Shown here one piece after another: positions 36,901 to 45,550 of a stretch of DNA of 61,391 bases. Position 1 is the first letter of the stretch. The number at the start of each line of letters is the position of its first letter. Made by a program: the position numbers and the translations under genes. The notes beneath the pieces are model-generated. The model ran no database searches and was not told where the DNA came from. It worked only from the letters and a program-made list of their open reading frames with translations. This DNA comes from an uncultured Victivallales bacterium (GTDB lineage Bacteria; Verrucomicrobiota; Lentisphaeria; Victivallales; UBA1829), in the NCBI GenBank assembly GCA_944390735.1, contig CALXRL010000080.1, forward strand, positions 1-61,391, given 5' to 3'.

Positions 36901-37586
36901 TCGAATTCCCGGGCAAGACGGACCAGCTGCGCATTGACTTTTTTCTGCTCGTCGATCCCGTGGTACTGGACCTCCAGATAAAAGTTCTCCTTTCCGAAAA
37001 TATCGAGGTACTGCGAGAGAACCTTTTTGGATTCGGCGTCGCCGCGGTCGAGAAAGGTTCTAGGTACCTCGCCCTGGATGCAGGCGGACAGCGCGATCAG
37101 TCCATCACTGTGAGCGGCGAGAAACTCCTTGTCCGTCCGCGGCTTGTAGTAGAATCCGTGCAGCTGGGCGTCGGAAACGATTTTGCAGAGATTGACATAT
37201 CCGGTCTGATTCGTCGCCAGCAGAATCAGATGATATCCCCGGATATGCGGAACGGAGGGATCATGCACCTCCCGGCTGGTCGGCGCCACATAGACTTCGC
37301 ATCCGATGATCGGCTTGATTCCGGCCGCCCCCATCTCCTCATAGAATTCAATGGCGCCGCCCATGACGCCGTGATCGGTCATGGCGCAGGCGGGAGCCTT
37401 GTTCTCAATACACATTTTCACAAGGTCGCTTTTCCGTTTGCAGACCTCCTTGTCCTTGATGCGCGTGGACCAGGAGATGGCGGACGCTCCGTCGAGAAGA
37501 CTGTAATCCGTATGGACGTGAAGATGAACAAACTGTTTGTCGGGCACCGCGACCGTCGGTGAACCCGGAGTGATGATCTCTGGCAT
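33933..37586 (-). CDS. dnaE: DNA polymerase III alpha subunit
   Basis: 1217 residues, replicative polymerase of the DnaE1 class. N-terminal PHP domain (FVHLHVHTDYSLLDGAS), polymerase core with catalytic aspartates in SPPDFDIDF (about 443-449) and GRGSGAGSLVAYLTGIT, then QGSLFDLL (about 945-955), a clamp-binding motif, and an OB-fold near the C-terminus. The gene is transcribed alone, with the hydrogenase-operon terminator just upstream. The 226-bp gap 37587-37813 holds that terminator and otherwise nothing recognisable. Confidence 0.97.
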   Translation of the reverse strand: MPEIITPGSPTVAVPDKQFVHLHVHTDYSLLDGASAISWSTRIKDKEVCKRKSDLVKMCIENKAPACAMTDHGVMGGAIEFYEEMGAAGIKPIIGCEVYVAPTSREVHDPSVPHIRGYHLILLATNQTGYVNLCKIVSDAQLHGFYYKPRTDKEFLAAHSDGLIALSACIQGEVPRTFLDRGDAESKKVLSQYLDIFGKENFYLEVQYHGIDEQKKVNAQLVRLAREFDLPLVATNDIHYVRKEHAKAQDILLCISTRSQLNDTDRMTMMDHQEFYYKTYDEMYAIFGTEIPEAIPNTLAVAERCNFQFRIDKTMENHYPVYHVPETTTQADVLRQLCIDNVKRCYGFELDNHAPEYDELAETIRKRMDYELSVIIKTKYPSYFLVVWDFINAAKKKGIPVGLGRGSGAGSLVAYLTGITNIDPLRYKLLFERFLNPERVSPPDFDIDFCERRREEVIEYVRKKYGRDSVAQIATYGALKAKNAIKDCARVLGYPPAVGDRMTKLLPNDPKLTLAKALDIAEFKDLLDKDPDAKKIYEEALPIEGLNRTTGIHACGVIIGDMPLDNVVPLQRSPDGAPVVQFIAHPCEQLGLLKMDFLGLRTLTVISDALVNIKKNRGIDIDIDKIPLDDQPTYDLLNRGDTIAVFQLESGGMQALCRQFVVETIEHIIALLAIYRPGPMEFIPTFVACKKGLQPIEYDHPKMEPILKETYGIMLYQEQIMEVVQKLAGFTLGHADIVRRAIGKKKMEIMEKEKLNFIKGCKETNDIDAPLAEQIWTKINKFAGYGFNKSHSAAYGMVSYRTAYLKANYPQEFMAAVLTSELGNAEKVTFLINACKEMGIAIRPPDVNKSETNFSVDGKNIIFGLGAIKGLGEGASNAIIAERESNGPYKDMVEFLERVGNAVNSRAVESLIRCGAFDFTGYKRSQLLATIQDAITCAANRRKDKESGQGSLFDLLGGSEQEEFNSVLMPDIPEIDSTELLKDEKNLLGFYVSGHPAQKYSVLLNAYSTMNTLALQDRGVADEGIKIGGLIKSVMKKISKKSNKPFAIVQLEDLYGSVECMVFGRAYEESRDLLEPEKPIYVTGHIRKDGEENSPASISVRTIEPLESIMGTQTNELHLHLFEEECSRETLAELNGLLKRHSGSVPVVLCVCLKRGQTVFIEINREFYVLPSMELIREIDELLGPNRFKIKGNMEVPPPQIRFQRDNAQKENATAGS

Positions 37587-37735
37587 ATTTTATCCTTGTC
37601 TGAGTTAGATGATCCGCCGTTTCCGACCATGGGGGAAAGCTGTCTCCGGCGGAGGTCCCGGACCGTTCCGGATTCCCCCTTCGTACTCTACCATGCAATG
37701 GCCGTTTTTCCAGTTCCCCGGACCATTTTCCCCGG

Positions 37736-37785
37736 AAAAAAACTTCCGCGCTTTTCCGGTCGGAAGTGACGGCAAAGCGCGGAAG
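37736..37785 (-). terminator. Terminator of the hydrogenase operon
   Basis: Perfect 12-bp stem (37774-37785 with 37743-37754), 19-nt loop, then seven T on the - strand; it begins 28 bp after the hydrogenase stop. Confidence 0.85.
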
Positions 37786-37813
37786 CATTCTTCGGAAATC
37801 GCGGAAACGACTC

Positions 37814-39217
37814 CTACTTGATCAGCGAGCAGGGGCCGCCGACGCATCCGCCGGTACAGCTCATCACCTCCAGGAAATTGCCGGGCAGTTTGCCCATCGC
37901 ATAGAGCTTCAGGAGTTTCGCGGTTTTCTTGTCGATTCCGTTGATGAACTTGTTGTCCAGTTTGAAACCGATCTTGCTGAATTCCGGATTTTTCTCCTGC
38001 ATTTCAAGGATGACCGCTTCCGTCACGCCGCAGCTTTTTGCGTAATTCCTCGCCGTGGCGTTGGCGGGACGTTCGATTTTCCATTTCTCCTGGCTCATGA
38101 TGTCGATGTTCATTCCGGCCAGCAATGCGCCGAGCTCTTCGAACGTCATGACAAAATCGATCTCATCCGAATTCATCGCCTCCAGACGTTTCGCGATGCA
38201 CGGCCCGATGAAGACCGAAATCGCATCCGGATGCTTTTCCCGCACGAGTCTTCCGGCATAGCGCATCGGGCTCGGCGTGGTGGAAACCTTGTCCAGAAAT
38301 TCCGGCACATGCCGTTTGACCAGTTCCACATAGGCGGTGCAGCAGGAGGTGGTCATGATCGGCTGTTTCGCGATCATTTTCTCCGCGAATTCCGCCGCTT
38401 CGTGTTCGGTGGTCAGTTCCGCTCCGAGCGCCACCTCCATGACATCCGAGAAGCCCGCCTTGTGAATGGCGCTGAAGAGCTGCTCCACGGTCCCGGGGAA
38501 CTGCATCAGAGCCGAGGGCGCCACCATGGCGACCACCTTCTTTCCATCCCTGATGGCCTGAAGAATCTGAATCAGCTGCGAGCGTTCCATAATGGCGCTG
38601 AACGGACATTTATTGAAACATTTGCCGCAGAAGATGCAGCGGTCGAAGTCGATTTCCGCGACTCCGTCCGCATTTTTCCGGATGGCTCCGACGGGGCAGG
38701 CGTCTTCGCAGGGAACCGTCGTCTTGATGATCGCGTTGAAGGGGCAGACCTGTTCGCACTTGCCGCATTTGATGCACTTGGTGTAGTCGATCTTCGAATG
38801 CTGATTCTCCACCGTGATCGCCCCTTTCGGACAGTTGAACACGCAGGGGCGTGCGAAGCATCCGCGGCAGTTTGTCGTGACATTGTAGCGGCTGTCCGGA
38901 CAGCTGGAGCATCCCGCCGAGCAGACCGAAAGCGGCGGCTCCTTGACCTTTTCCTTCCGCGCGACCGCCTCCTGAAGATAGGATTTCAGGGTCCGGGTCT
39001 CATCGGTTTCGTTTTCGGATGCGAATCCGAGCAGGGCCATCAGCCGGTATTTCAGAACCGCGCGGTCATGGTAAATGCAGCAGCGGCTGGACTGGCTGTG
39101 TTTCGGCCGGATGGCCAGGGGGATCCGGTCAATGGTCTCCTCCAGTTTTCCCTCGGTGAAATCCCGTACCACACGGATCATCAGTTCTCGACGCATTCTT
39201 TCCGCGCCATTGCTCAT
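37814..39217 (-). CDS. [FeFe] hydrogenase, group B type (monomeric)
   Basis: 467 residues. Cys-rich ferredoxin-like N-terminal half (C99-C204, several Cx2Cx2C sets such as CIKCGKCEQVCP) feeds an H-cluster domain. H-cluster motifs are TSCCTAYV (290-297, proton-relay Cys292 kept), GPCIAKRLE (C340) and EVMSCTGGCVGG (C454, C458). Pro of the usual TSCCP is Thr, as in group B enzymes. It probably oxidises reduced ferredoxin and evolves H2 during fermentation. It starts within the stop of the preceding [2Fe-2S] gene (TGATG). Maturases HydEFG are not in the window. Confidence 0.9.
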   Translation of the reverse strand: MSNGAERMRRELMIRVVRDFTEGKLEETIDRIPLAIRPKHSQSSRCCIYHDRAVLKYRLMALLGFASENETDETRTLKSYLQEAVARKEKVKEPPLSVCSAGCSSCPDSRYNVTTNCRGCFARPCVFNCPKGAITVENQHSKIDYTKCIKCGKCEQVCPFNAIIKTTVPCEDACPVGAIRKNADGVAEIDFDRCIFCGKCFNKCPFSAIMERSQLIQILQAIRDGKKVVAMVAPSALMQFPGTVEQLFSAIHKAGFSDVMEVALGAELTTEHEAAEFAEKMIAKQPIMTTSCCTAYVELVKRHVPEFLDKVSTTPSPMRYAGRLVREKHPDAISVFIGPCIAKRLEAMNSDEIDFVMTFEELGALLAGMNIDIMSQEKWKIERPANATARNYAKSCGVTEAVILEMQEKNPEFSKIGFKLDNKFINGIDKKTAKLLKLYAMGKLPGNFLEVMSCTGGCVGGPCSLIK

Positions 39218-39489
39218 CAGTGTCCTCCTCTGGTTTTCATAATCTCGAATATTTTTTCACAGACGGACTCAACGGAGGCATTGCTCATCAGTTCGCCGTT
39301 GATTTTCACAAAGGGTGCTCCGCCGAGATTGTCGCTTGAACAGGCCTCCAGACAGGGAATCGCCGAGATGTCGACGGCATCTTTCCACTGATCGGGAATG
39401 ATGTTTTCCAGGCGCAGCAGTTCCGCCGCGCCGAGCATGTAGCAAGCCGTTCCGCAGCAGATCTCGATTTTGATCTTTTGCTCTTCCAT
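39217..39489 (-). CDS. Small thioredoxin-like [2Fe-2S] ferredoxin (NuoE/HydC-like)
   Basis: 90 residues. Four cysteines (CCGTACYM and CLEACSS) form the C-x4-C ... C-x3-C pattern of thioredoxin-fold [2Fe-2S] proteins. It probably passes electrons to the adjacent [FeFe] hydrogenase, to which it is translationally coupled. It lacks the N-terminal helical part of full NuoE. Confidence 0.82.
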   Translation of the reverse strand: MEEQKIKIEICCGTACYMLGAAELLRLENIIPDQWKDAVDISAIPCLEACSSDNLGGAPFVKINGELMSNASVESVCEKIFEIMKTRGGH

Positions 39490-39504
39490 ATCAATGCCTC
39501 CTCT

Positions 39505-40701
39505 TCAATAATATTTAATCGTAACATGTTTCCGGTATTTCTGTTTCAGAACATCCTGAAGACGTTTGATGATGTTCCGGCGGATCTCCAGATCAATCGG
39601 CAGATTCGGGTCCTGATGCGCCTCGTTGACCTTGGTCCCGACGATGAATTCAATCACATCGCTGTCCATCATCTGTTCGATGATGGTTTTCGCCGCGGGC
39701 GGGGAATCCTCCCAAGAGTCGTTTTCCAGATCGGTTGCGACGCGTGTCAGCGTGAGAATTCCCTCCGTGACCGTTCCGATTCCGGGGATCTTTCCCGGCG
39801 GCGGCAGCCCCTTGCTGAACCGGACCAGCTTCAGGTCGATTTCCACCCGGGTCCGAAGCTCCCGTTCCACGATGTTCGCGGTGGTTCCGCCGCAGATGAT
39901 GACTTTGTTCGCCCCCGATTCGGGCAGGGCGAGCGCGGCGAATTCCCGGTCGTTCTCCTTGCGGAACGGGGGGCCGGTCAGAATCCGGAGCACGCGCGGA
40001 TTGCGCAGATAGATCACCATGCAGCTGATGTCGTCGATGCACTTGTGATCCTTGTTGATCGAGAGGGCCTCGTAGGCGACCGCCTGAGCGATATCCTTGG
40101 CGGAAATATTCGGTTCCCGGGTAATCAGGTCCTGAATGAATTTGAGCTCTCCTCTGCGCTGCCAGCCGAATTTGTATTCCCGGCGGCCGAGTCCCGCCTG
40201 AGTCACGCCGTCGGAACAGGCGATCAGCCGGTCCCCGACCTCCATCCGCAGTTCGGAAATGGTCATTTCCCGGTCCGGCCAGCGCTCCGAAACCAGTTTC
40301 TTCTGGTTCTGCGGGACAATTTCAATGTTGTGACGCAGATGGATAAACGGCGGATTGCCCATTTCAATGACTTTCGTCTTGCCGCCGATCTGCATGTCGA
40401 AGATCGTGAAGGTCGCATAGCTGATCTTCCGGTATTCGCAGACGGGGAGCGTGTCCATGATGGTCTCCGCCGACTGAAGAATATCCATGTTGGAACGGAT
40501 GAACTTCATGGCCATGGTGGTGGTCATGTTGGCCAGAAGATTTGCCTTGATTCCGCTTCCGAGACCGTCCGAAAGGACCGCGATGTTGCGGTTCTCGTTT
40601 TCGAGCCGTTCCCACTGGAAGTCGTCCCCGCAGGCGGACTGGCCGTCCTTGGTCAGCTGACAGCACTCCATTTCGACAAAAAGCGAGTCGTTTTTCATCA
40701 T
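39505..40701 (-). CDS. SpoIIE-family protein phosphatase
   Basis: 398 residues. The N-terminal PP2C/SpoIIE domain (about 1-210) has the metal-site pattern LSDGLGSGIKAN and RLIACSDGVTQAG. The C-terminal 190 residues are of a type seen with hydrogenase loci. It overlaps the sensory hydrogenase by 4 bp (ATGA), which fits the group C3 layout in which a sensory [FeFe] hydrogenase passes its signal to a SpoIIE phosphatase. The phosphoprotein target is unknown. Confidence 0.85.
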   Translation of the reverse strand: MMKNDSLFVEMECCQLTKDGQSACGDDFQWERLENENRNIAVLSDGLGSGIKANLLANMTTTMAMKFIRSNMDILQSAETIMDTLPVCEYRKISYATFTIFDMQIGGKTKVIEMGNPPFIHLRHNIEIVPQNQKKLVSERWPDREMTISELRMEVGDRLIACSDGVTQAGLGRREYKFGWQRRGELKFIQDLITREPNISAKDIAQAVAYEALSINKDHKCIDDISCMVIYLRNPRVLRILTGPPFRKENDREFAALALPESGANKVIICGGTTANIVERELRTRVEIDLKLVRFSKGLPPPGKIPGIGTVTEGILTLTRVATDLENDSWEDSPPAAKTIIEQMMDSDVIEFIVGTKVNEAHQDPNLPIDLEIRRNIIKRLQDVLKQKYRKHVTIKYY

Positions 40702-42413
40702 TTTGTCCCGTTCTCCCTGCCTTTGTCGGAGTAGGTGCCGGCAACCTCTTTCAGAAGAATTTCCGTATCGGCCATATGTTCGCCGAGGTCGCGTGCGATT
40801 TTCTGAACGGTCAGCACATTTTTCCGGATGACTTCCCGTGCGCGTTCCGCAATCTGTTCGCGCTTCAGTTCATTCTGGGTCACGTCCTGAATCACGCAGC
40901 CCACAATGCCGGCATTGATCGCAAAAACACTGATGTTCAGAATCTTTTCGCCCGACACCTGATTGAACTTTTCAATCTCTCCGCCGTTGGCCAGAATGCT
41001 TTCAAACAGATCCGTGAAATCGATCATGGAGGAGAGATACGCTCCGTTCAGGTTTCCGCAGGAGTCGTAGGCCAGAAGCGTATCCTCGCCGCAGAGCTCG
41101 GCGAAATGCCGGTTGCATTCCAGCACCTGGAGATTCTTGTCCGCGATGACCACCGCCACCGGGATGTAGCGGATCAGCGCATTGCTGGTCCGCTGCGACA
41201 GCTGCCGCAGATAGGTGTGGCACATGGAGGTCTCCGCCTTGCCGTCCAGCATGGCGATGGCGAATTCCCGGCAGCTGTTGTAGCCGCAGCCGCCGCAGTT
41301 GAGTTCATCCTCGATGGAGAATTTGCCGACGCTTTCCAGCGCCTTCTTGATCGCCGCCTCGTCGGGAACCTTCGGCGCGATTTTTTCCGGATAGACATAT
41401 TGCTTGATGTCGACGGGCACTTCCCGTCCGACGCTGCTGCGCGCTGGACTCGTGGAGGCCGTCTCCAGAATCACGTCGATTCCCGATCCGTCCTGTTCCA
41501 TGATGGGGCCGTTCACACAGCCTCCGTCACAGGCCAGCATTTCGACAAAAATTTTGGTGTTGCTTTTCCGGAGCGATTCCAGATCGACCCGTTCGATCAG
41601 ACGCGAAATGTTCGGCAGCCCGGAGACCGCCACCAGACGAGCCTCCACCGACGGATCCCGGAGCGTGTCGTTCATTCCGCCTTCCACCGAGTAGACGCGT
41701 CCCTCCTCCGCGGGGGAGGGGACCGGCGCAGCCTCCTCCACTTCGCTGAAGCGGATGCCCGCCTCCTGAAACCACGATTCCAGTGCGGCAAAGGTGATTG
41801 CCAGACTCAGAACGTCGGGATGACGGTCCGCCTCGTTCTTCTTCGCCGCGCAGGGACCGACGAAAATGGTTTCAATATCGTTTCCATAGGTCTGCTTGAG
41901 CATTTTGCAGTGTGCCATTACGGGCGAGACAACCGGAAGAATTCCCGCGGTCCAGTCCGGATAGTATTTGCGCAGATAATCCACGGCCGCCGGACAGGCG
42001 CTGGAAAAATAGACTCCGGGCCCCGCCTGTTTCAGAAGTTCCGCGGTCTCCGCACTGACCAGCTGGGCTCCCAGTGCCGTTTCGCTTACTCCGGTGAATC
42101 CCAGTTTTTTCAGCGCTCCCGCCAGTTTCGCAATTCCCACTCCTTTGAAATAGCCGATGTGACTGGGCGCAATCGACGCATACACCTTCGCTCCGGACTC
42201 CAGCAGATATTTCGCCCGGGACAGGTCGGAACGCACCTTTTTCGCATGAGCGGGACAAACCTTGACGCATTCTCCGCAGCTGACGCAGAGCTCGGGAATC
42301 ACCGCCGCCCGCGCGTTGATGATCTGAATCGCCTTGCAGTGACAGTGACGGACACATTTGTAACAGTCCTGACAGGCGTTGGCCGTTGTGTAAATGGGAA
42401 AGTTCTGATTCAT
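40698..42413 (-). CDS. Sensory [FeFe] hydrogenase with PAS domain (HydS-like, group C)
   Basis: 571 residues. Two [4Fe-4S] motifs (CQDCYKCVRHC, CVSCGECVKVCP) precede an H-cluster domain with FSSACPA (Ala139 replaces the proton-relay Cys; Cys140 kept), GPCAAKKNE and EMLACDGGCVNGP. A further Fe-S site, CGGCGYNSC (about 375-385), and a PAS domain (~420-525, VVIADKNLQVLECNRHFAEL) follow, then a helical tail. The Cys-to-Ala change is known from Thermotoga maritima HydS and fits an H2/redox sensor rather than a catalyst. Output is probably through the overlapping SpoIIE phosphatase gene. Confidence 0.9.
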   Translation of the reverse strand: MNQNFPIYTTANACQDCYKCVRHCHCKAIQIINARAAVIPELCVSCGECVKVCPAHAKKVRSDLSRAKYLLESGAKVYASIAPSHIGYFKGVGIAKLAGALKKLGFTGVSETALGAQLVSAETAELLKQAGPGVYFSSACPAAVDYLRKYYPDWTAGILPVVSPVMAHCKMLKQTYGNDIETIFVGPCAAKKNEADRHPDVLSLAITFAALESWFQEAGIRFSEVEEAAPVPSPAEEGRVYSVEGGMNDTLRDPSVEARLVAVSGLPNISRLIERVDLESLRKSNTKIFVEMLACDGGCVNGPIMEQDGSGIDVILETASTSPARSSVGREVPVDIKQYVYPEKIAPKVPDEAAIKKALESVGKFSIEDELNCGGCGYNSCREFAIAMLDGKAETSMCHTYLRQLSQRTSNALIRYIPVAVVIADKNLQVLECNRHFAELCGEDTLLAYDSCGNLNGAYLSSMIDFTDLFESILANGGEIEKFNQVSGEKILNISVFAINAGIVGCVIQDVTQNELKREQIAERAREVIRKNVLTVQKIARDLGEHMADTEILLKEVAGTYSDKGRENGTK

Positions 42414-42507
42414 AAAAGCGCCCCGTTGTTTTCAATTCTCTGTATCGTAAAAAAATGAAATTAAAGGAAATATATCCGCCGATTCCTTTTTTTGCACGCG
42501 GAATCCC

Positions 42508-42762
42508 TTATTTTCCCGGAAATAATTTTTTCATGATGTCCAGCATGACGCCGCTGTCGACTTTGGTATAGACCTTGTCATCGACCAGAATGATGGGGCC
42601 GTCGGCACAGCGTCCCTGGCACAGGGAGCCTTCCAGTTCCACGTCGATCTCGTCTTTGAGATTGTTTTCCTCGAGGAATTTCTGAACGACTTCCACATTC
42701 CGTTCGTTCCCCCGGGAAAAACAGGAACTTCCTATGCAGATCGTGATTTTCGGTTTGGCCAT
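42508..42762 (-). CDS. Small thioredoxin-like [2Fe-2S] ferredoxin
   Basis: 84 residues. The cysteine pattern CIGSSCFSRG and GSLCQGRCADGP (C-x4-C, C-x3-C) is that of NuoE/HndA C-terminal domains. First gene of the hydrogenase cluster, 94 bp before the sensory hydrogenase. It may bring electrons to the sensor or be part of its signalling. AAAGGAG precedes the ATG. Confidence 0.82.
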   Translation of the reverse strand: MAKPKITICIGSSCFSRGNERNVEVVQKFLEENNLKDEIDVELEGSLCQGRCADGPIILVDDKVYTKVDSGVMLDIMKKLFPGK

Positions 42763-42810
42763 GGCGCTGCTCCTTTTACTGTTGAAATAGATCCGGATAT
42801 GCAGAAAAAA

Positions 42811-42851
42811 ATTCGGGTTATATCTGCAAACGTCAGTAATATAACCCGAAT
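42811..42851 (-). terminator. Terminator of adhE
   Basis: Perfect 13-bp stem (42839-42851 with 42811-42823), 15-nt loop, then six T on the - strand. A second perfect 12-bp hairpin without a T-run lies between it and the adhE stop (42885-42896 with 42903-42914, 6-nt loop), possibly protecting the mRNA 3' end. Confidence 0.85.
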
Positions 42852-42925
42852 CCTGAAAAAGTCACGTCTGAATCCGAAGATTATGGAATGCGCCGGGATT
42901 GTCCGGCGCATTCCGGTGTTCCGGC

Positions 42926-45550
42926 TTATTTTCCGTAATAAGCTCTGAGGAACATCTCCTTGATTTCGGAGATCAGAGGATAGCGCGGATTGGCGCCGGT
43001 GCACTGATCGTCGAACGCATCTTCGCTGAGTTTGTCGAGAGCGGCAAGGAACTGTTTCTCGGGGACGCCGGCGTCCTGGATGGTTTTCGGAATCTGGAGT
43101 CTGTCCTTGAGTTCCTGAACTTTGGCGATCAGGCGTTCGACCTTTTCGTCGTCGTTCTTTCCGCCGAGTTTCAGGAAGTCCGCAAGGCTGGCGTACCGTT
43201 CCTTGGCATCCGGGCACTTGTACTGCGGGAAGGTTCCCTGTTTGGTCGGCTTGGTCGTGGCGTTGAAGCGGATGACCTCGTTGATCAGCAGGGCGTTGGC
43301 AAGTCCGTGCGGAATGTGGAAGGCCGCGCCGAGTTTATGCGCCATCGAGTGGCAGACACCGAGGAAGGCGTTGGCGAACGCCATACCGGCGATGGTCGAT
43401 GCGTGATGGACCTTCTCTCTGGCCTTCTCGTCGACGGTTCCGTTCTCGTAGGCCGCAGGCAGATATTTGAACACAAGGCGTGCGGCTTCTCTTGCCAGGC
43501 CGTTCGTGTATTCCGAAGCCAGGATGGAGACTCGGGCCTCCAGAGCGTGAACCAGAGCGTCGATTCCGGAATACGCCGTCAGTCTCTTCGGCATATTCAT
43601 GACGAGACGCGTATCAATGATGGCCATGCTCGGGGTGAGTTCGTAATCCGCCAGAGGATATTTGTTGCCGGTGGTTTCGTCGGTGATGACGGCGAACGGC
43701 GTAACCTCGGATCCCGTTCCGGAAGTGGTCGGAATGGCGACCAGGGAGGCCTTGGTTCCGAGTTTCGGGAACTTGTACACACGCTTGCGGATGTCCATGA
43801 AGCGCATGGCAATATCGTCGAAGTGGATTTCCGGGTGCTCGTAGAGGAGCCACATGATCTTGGCCGCGTCCATCGGGGAGCCGCCGCCGACGGCGATGAT
43901 GACATCGGGCTGGAAGGAGTTCATCCGTTCCACGCCTTTGCGGGCGGTTCCGAGGGTCGGATCGGGCAGAACATCGGAGAAGACTTCGGATTTGATTCCC
44001 ATCTCTTCGAGGAACTGGAGCGCGTCGTTCAGCAGACCGTTCTCATAGAGGAACTTGTCGGTGACGAAGAAGGCGCGCTTCTTGTCGCTGAGGTCGCTGA
44101 GACCCTCTCTCAAGCAGCCGTATTTGAAGTAGATTTTCGGCGGGACTCTGAACCAAAGCATGTTTTCTCTCCTCTGTGCTACCGTTTTGACGTTCAAAAG
44201 ATGTTTCGGCGTAACGTTCTGGCTGACGGAGTTTCCGCCCCAGGAACCGCAGCCGAGCGTGAGGGAGGGGTCAAGTTTGAAGTTGAACACGTCGCCGATC
44301 GCACCCTGGCTGGAAGGCATGTTGATCAGCACGCGGCAGGTCGCCATGCGGTTGCCGAATTCCGTGATGCGGTCCGTGTTTCTGGGATTCGTGTAGAGCA
44401 CACTGGTGTGGCCCATTCCGCCGAACTCGATCAGATTTTCCGCAATGTCAAGCGCTTCCTTGAAGTCCTTGGCCTTGTAGAGAGCCAGAACCGGGGAGAG
44501 TTTCTCGCGGGAGAACGGATATTCCGGACCGACGCCGTCGGTTTCCGCGATCAGGACTTTGGCGTCCTCGGGGACCTTGATTCCGGCCATTTCCGCGATC
44601 TTGTACGCGCTCTGACCGACGATCTTCGCGTTGAGCTTGTGATCGATGATGATCGTTTCGCCGACTTTTTTGGCTTCCGCCTTGCTGAGGATGTAAGCTC
44701 CGCGTTTGATGAATTCGGCTTTGACCTCGTTATAAATGCTTTCGACCACCGTGACGGACTGTTCGGAAGCGCAGAGCATGCCGTTGTCGAAGGTCTTGCT
44801 CTGGAGAACGCCGCTGACCGCCATCAGGATGTCGCAAGTTTCATCGAAGACCGCCGGAGTGTTTCCGGCGCCCACACCGACTGCGGGAACACCGCTGGAG
44901 TAGGCCGCCTTGACCATGCCCGGTCCGCCGGTGGCAAGAATCAGGTTGATCATCGGATGACTCATCAGGTGCTGACTCAGAGCGACGGTCGGTTCCGGGA
45001 TCCAGCCGATGATTCCTTCCGGGGCGCCGGCTGCAACCGCGGCATCCAGAACGACTTTCGCCGCGGCAATGGTGGATTTCTTTGCACGCGGATGGGGGCT
45101 GAAAATAATGCCGTTTCTTGTTTTGAGGGCGAGAAGCGATTTGAAGATCGCGGTCGAGGTCGGGTTCGTGGTGGGAACGATACCGGCGATCAGTCCGACC
45201 GGTTCCGCCAGCTTCATGATACCGAATCCTTCATCGTATTCGATCATGTCACAGGTTTTTTCGGTCTTATATTTATTGTAGACGTATTCGGAGGCGAAGT
45301 GATTCTTGATCACTTTGTCTTCCACGACGCCCATGCCGGTTTCGGCAACCGCCATTTTCGCAAGCGGAATTCGCGCTTCGTTGGCAGCGATCGCAGCCGC
45401 TCTGAAGATGTCATCGACCTGTTCCTGCGTGTAGGTCGCGAACTTCGTCTGGGCGGCCTTCACTTTTGCGATGGTTTCGTTCAGTTCTTGAAGCTGCTTT
45501 GCGGCTTCATCAACCTTAGTGTCTGTTTCCGGTGTAATTTTCTTTGCCAT
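42926..45550 (-). CDS. adhE: Bifunctional acetaldehyde/alcohol dehydrogenase
   Basis: 874 residues, normal AdhE length. It reduces acetyl-CoA to acetaldehyde and then ethanol, reoxidising two NADH. N-terminal ALDH domain: NPTSTAIFKSLLALKTRNGI and the catalytic Cys (about 260) in FDNGMLCASEQS. C-terminal iron-ADH domain: AVGGGSPMDAAKIMWLLYEHP, HSMAHKLGAAFHIPHGLANA with the iron-binding His. The start at 45550 follows AGAGGTG. It lies directly upstream of the sensory-hydrogenase genes but has its own terminator. Confidence 0.96.
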   Translation of the reverse strand: MAKKITPETDTKVDEAAKQLQELNETIAKVKAAQTKFATYTQEQVDDIFRAAAIAANEARIPLAKMAVAETGMGVVEDKVIKNHFASEYVYNKYKTEKTCDMIEYDEGFGIMKLAEPVGLIAGIVPTTNPTSTAIFKSLLALKTRNGIIFSPHPRAKKSTIAAAKVVLDAAVAAGAPEGIIGWIPEPTVALSQHLMSHPMINLILATGGPGMVKAAYSSGVPAVGVGAGNTPAVFDETCDILMAVSGVLQSKTFDNGMLCASEQSVTVVESIYNEVKAEFIKRGAYILSKAEAKKVGETIIIDHKLNAKIVGQSAYKIAEMAGIKVPEDAKVLIAETDGVGPEYPFSREKLSPVLALYKAKDFKEALDIAENLIEFGGMGHTSVLYTNPRNTDRITEFGNRMATCRVLINMPSSQGAIGDVFNFKLDPSLTLGCGSWGGNSVSQNVTPKHLLNVKTVAQRRENMLWFRVPPKIYFKYGCLREGLSDLSDKKRAFFVTDKFLYENGLLNDALQFLEEMGIKSEVFSDVLPDPTLGTARKGVERMNSFQPDVIIAVGGGSPMDAAKIMWLLYEHPEIHFDDIAMRFMDIRKRVYKFPKLGTKASLVAIPTTSGTGSEVTPFAVITDETTGNKYPLADYELTPSMAIIDTRLVMNMPKRLTAYSGIDALVHALEARVSILASEYTNGLAREAARLVFKYLPAAYENGTVDEKAREKVHHASTIAGMAFANAFLGVCHSMAHKLGAAFHIPHGLANALLINEVIRFNATTKPTKQGTFPQYKCPDAKERYASLADFLKLGGKNDDEKVERLIAKVQELKDRLQIPKTIQDAGVPEKQFLAALDKLSEDAFDDQCTGANPRYPLISEIKEMFLRAYYGK

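Noticed and set aside
34164..37562. 1132-codon + strand frame opposite dnaE, and similar long frames opposite speA, HydS and adhE
   Set aside because: Complementary-frame artefacts of strongly biased codon use; the - strand genes have clear motifs.
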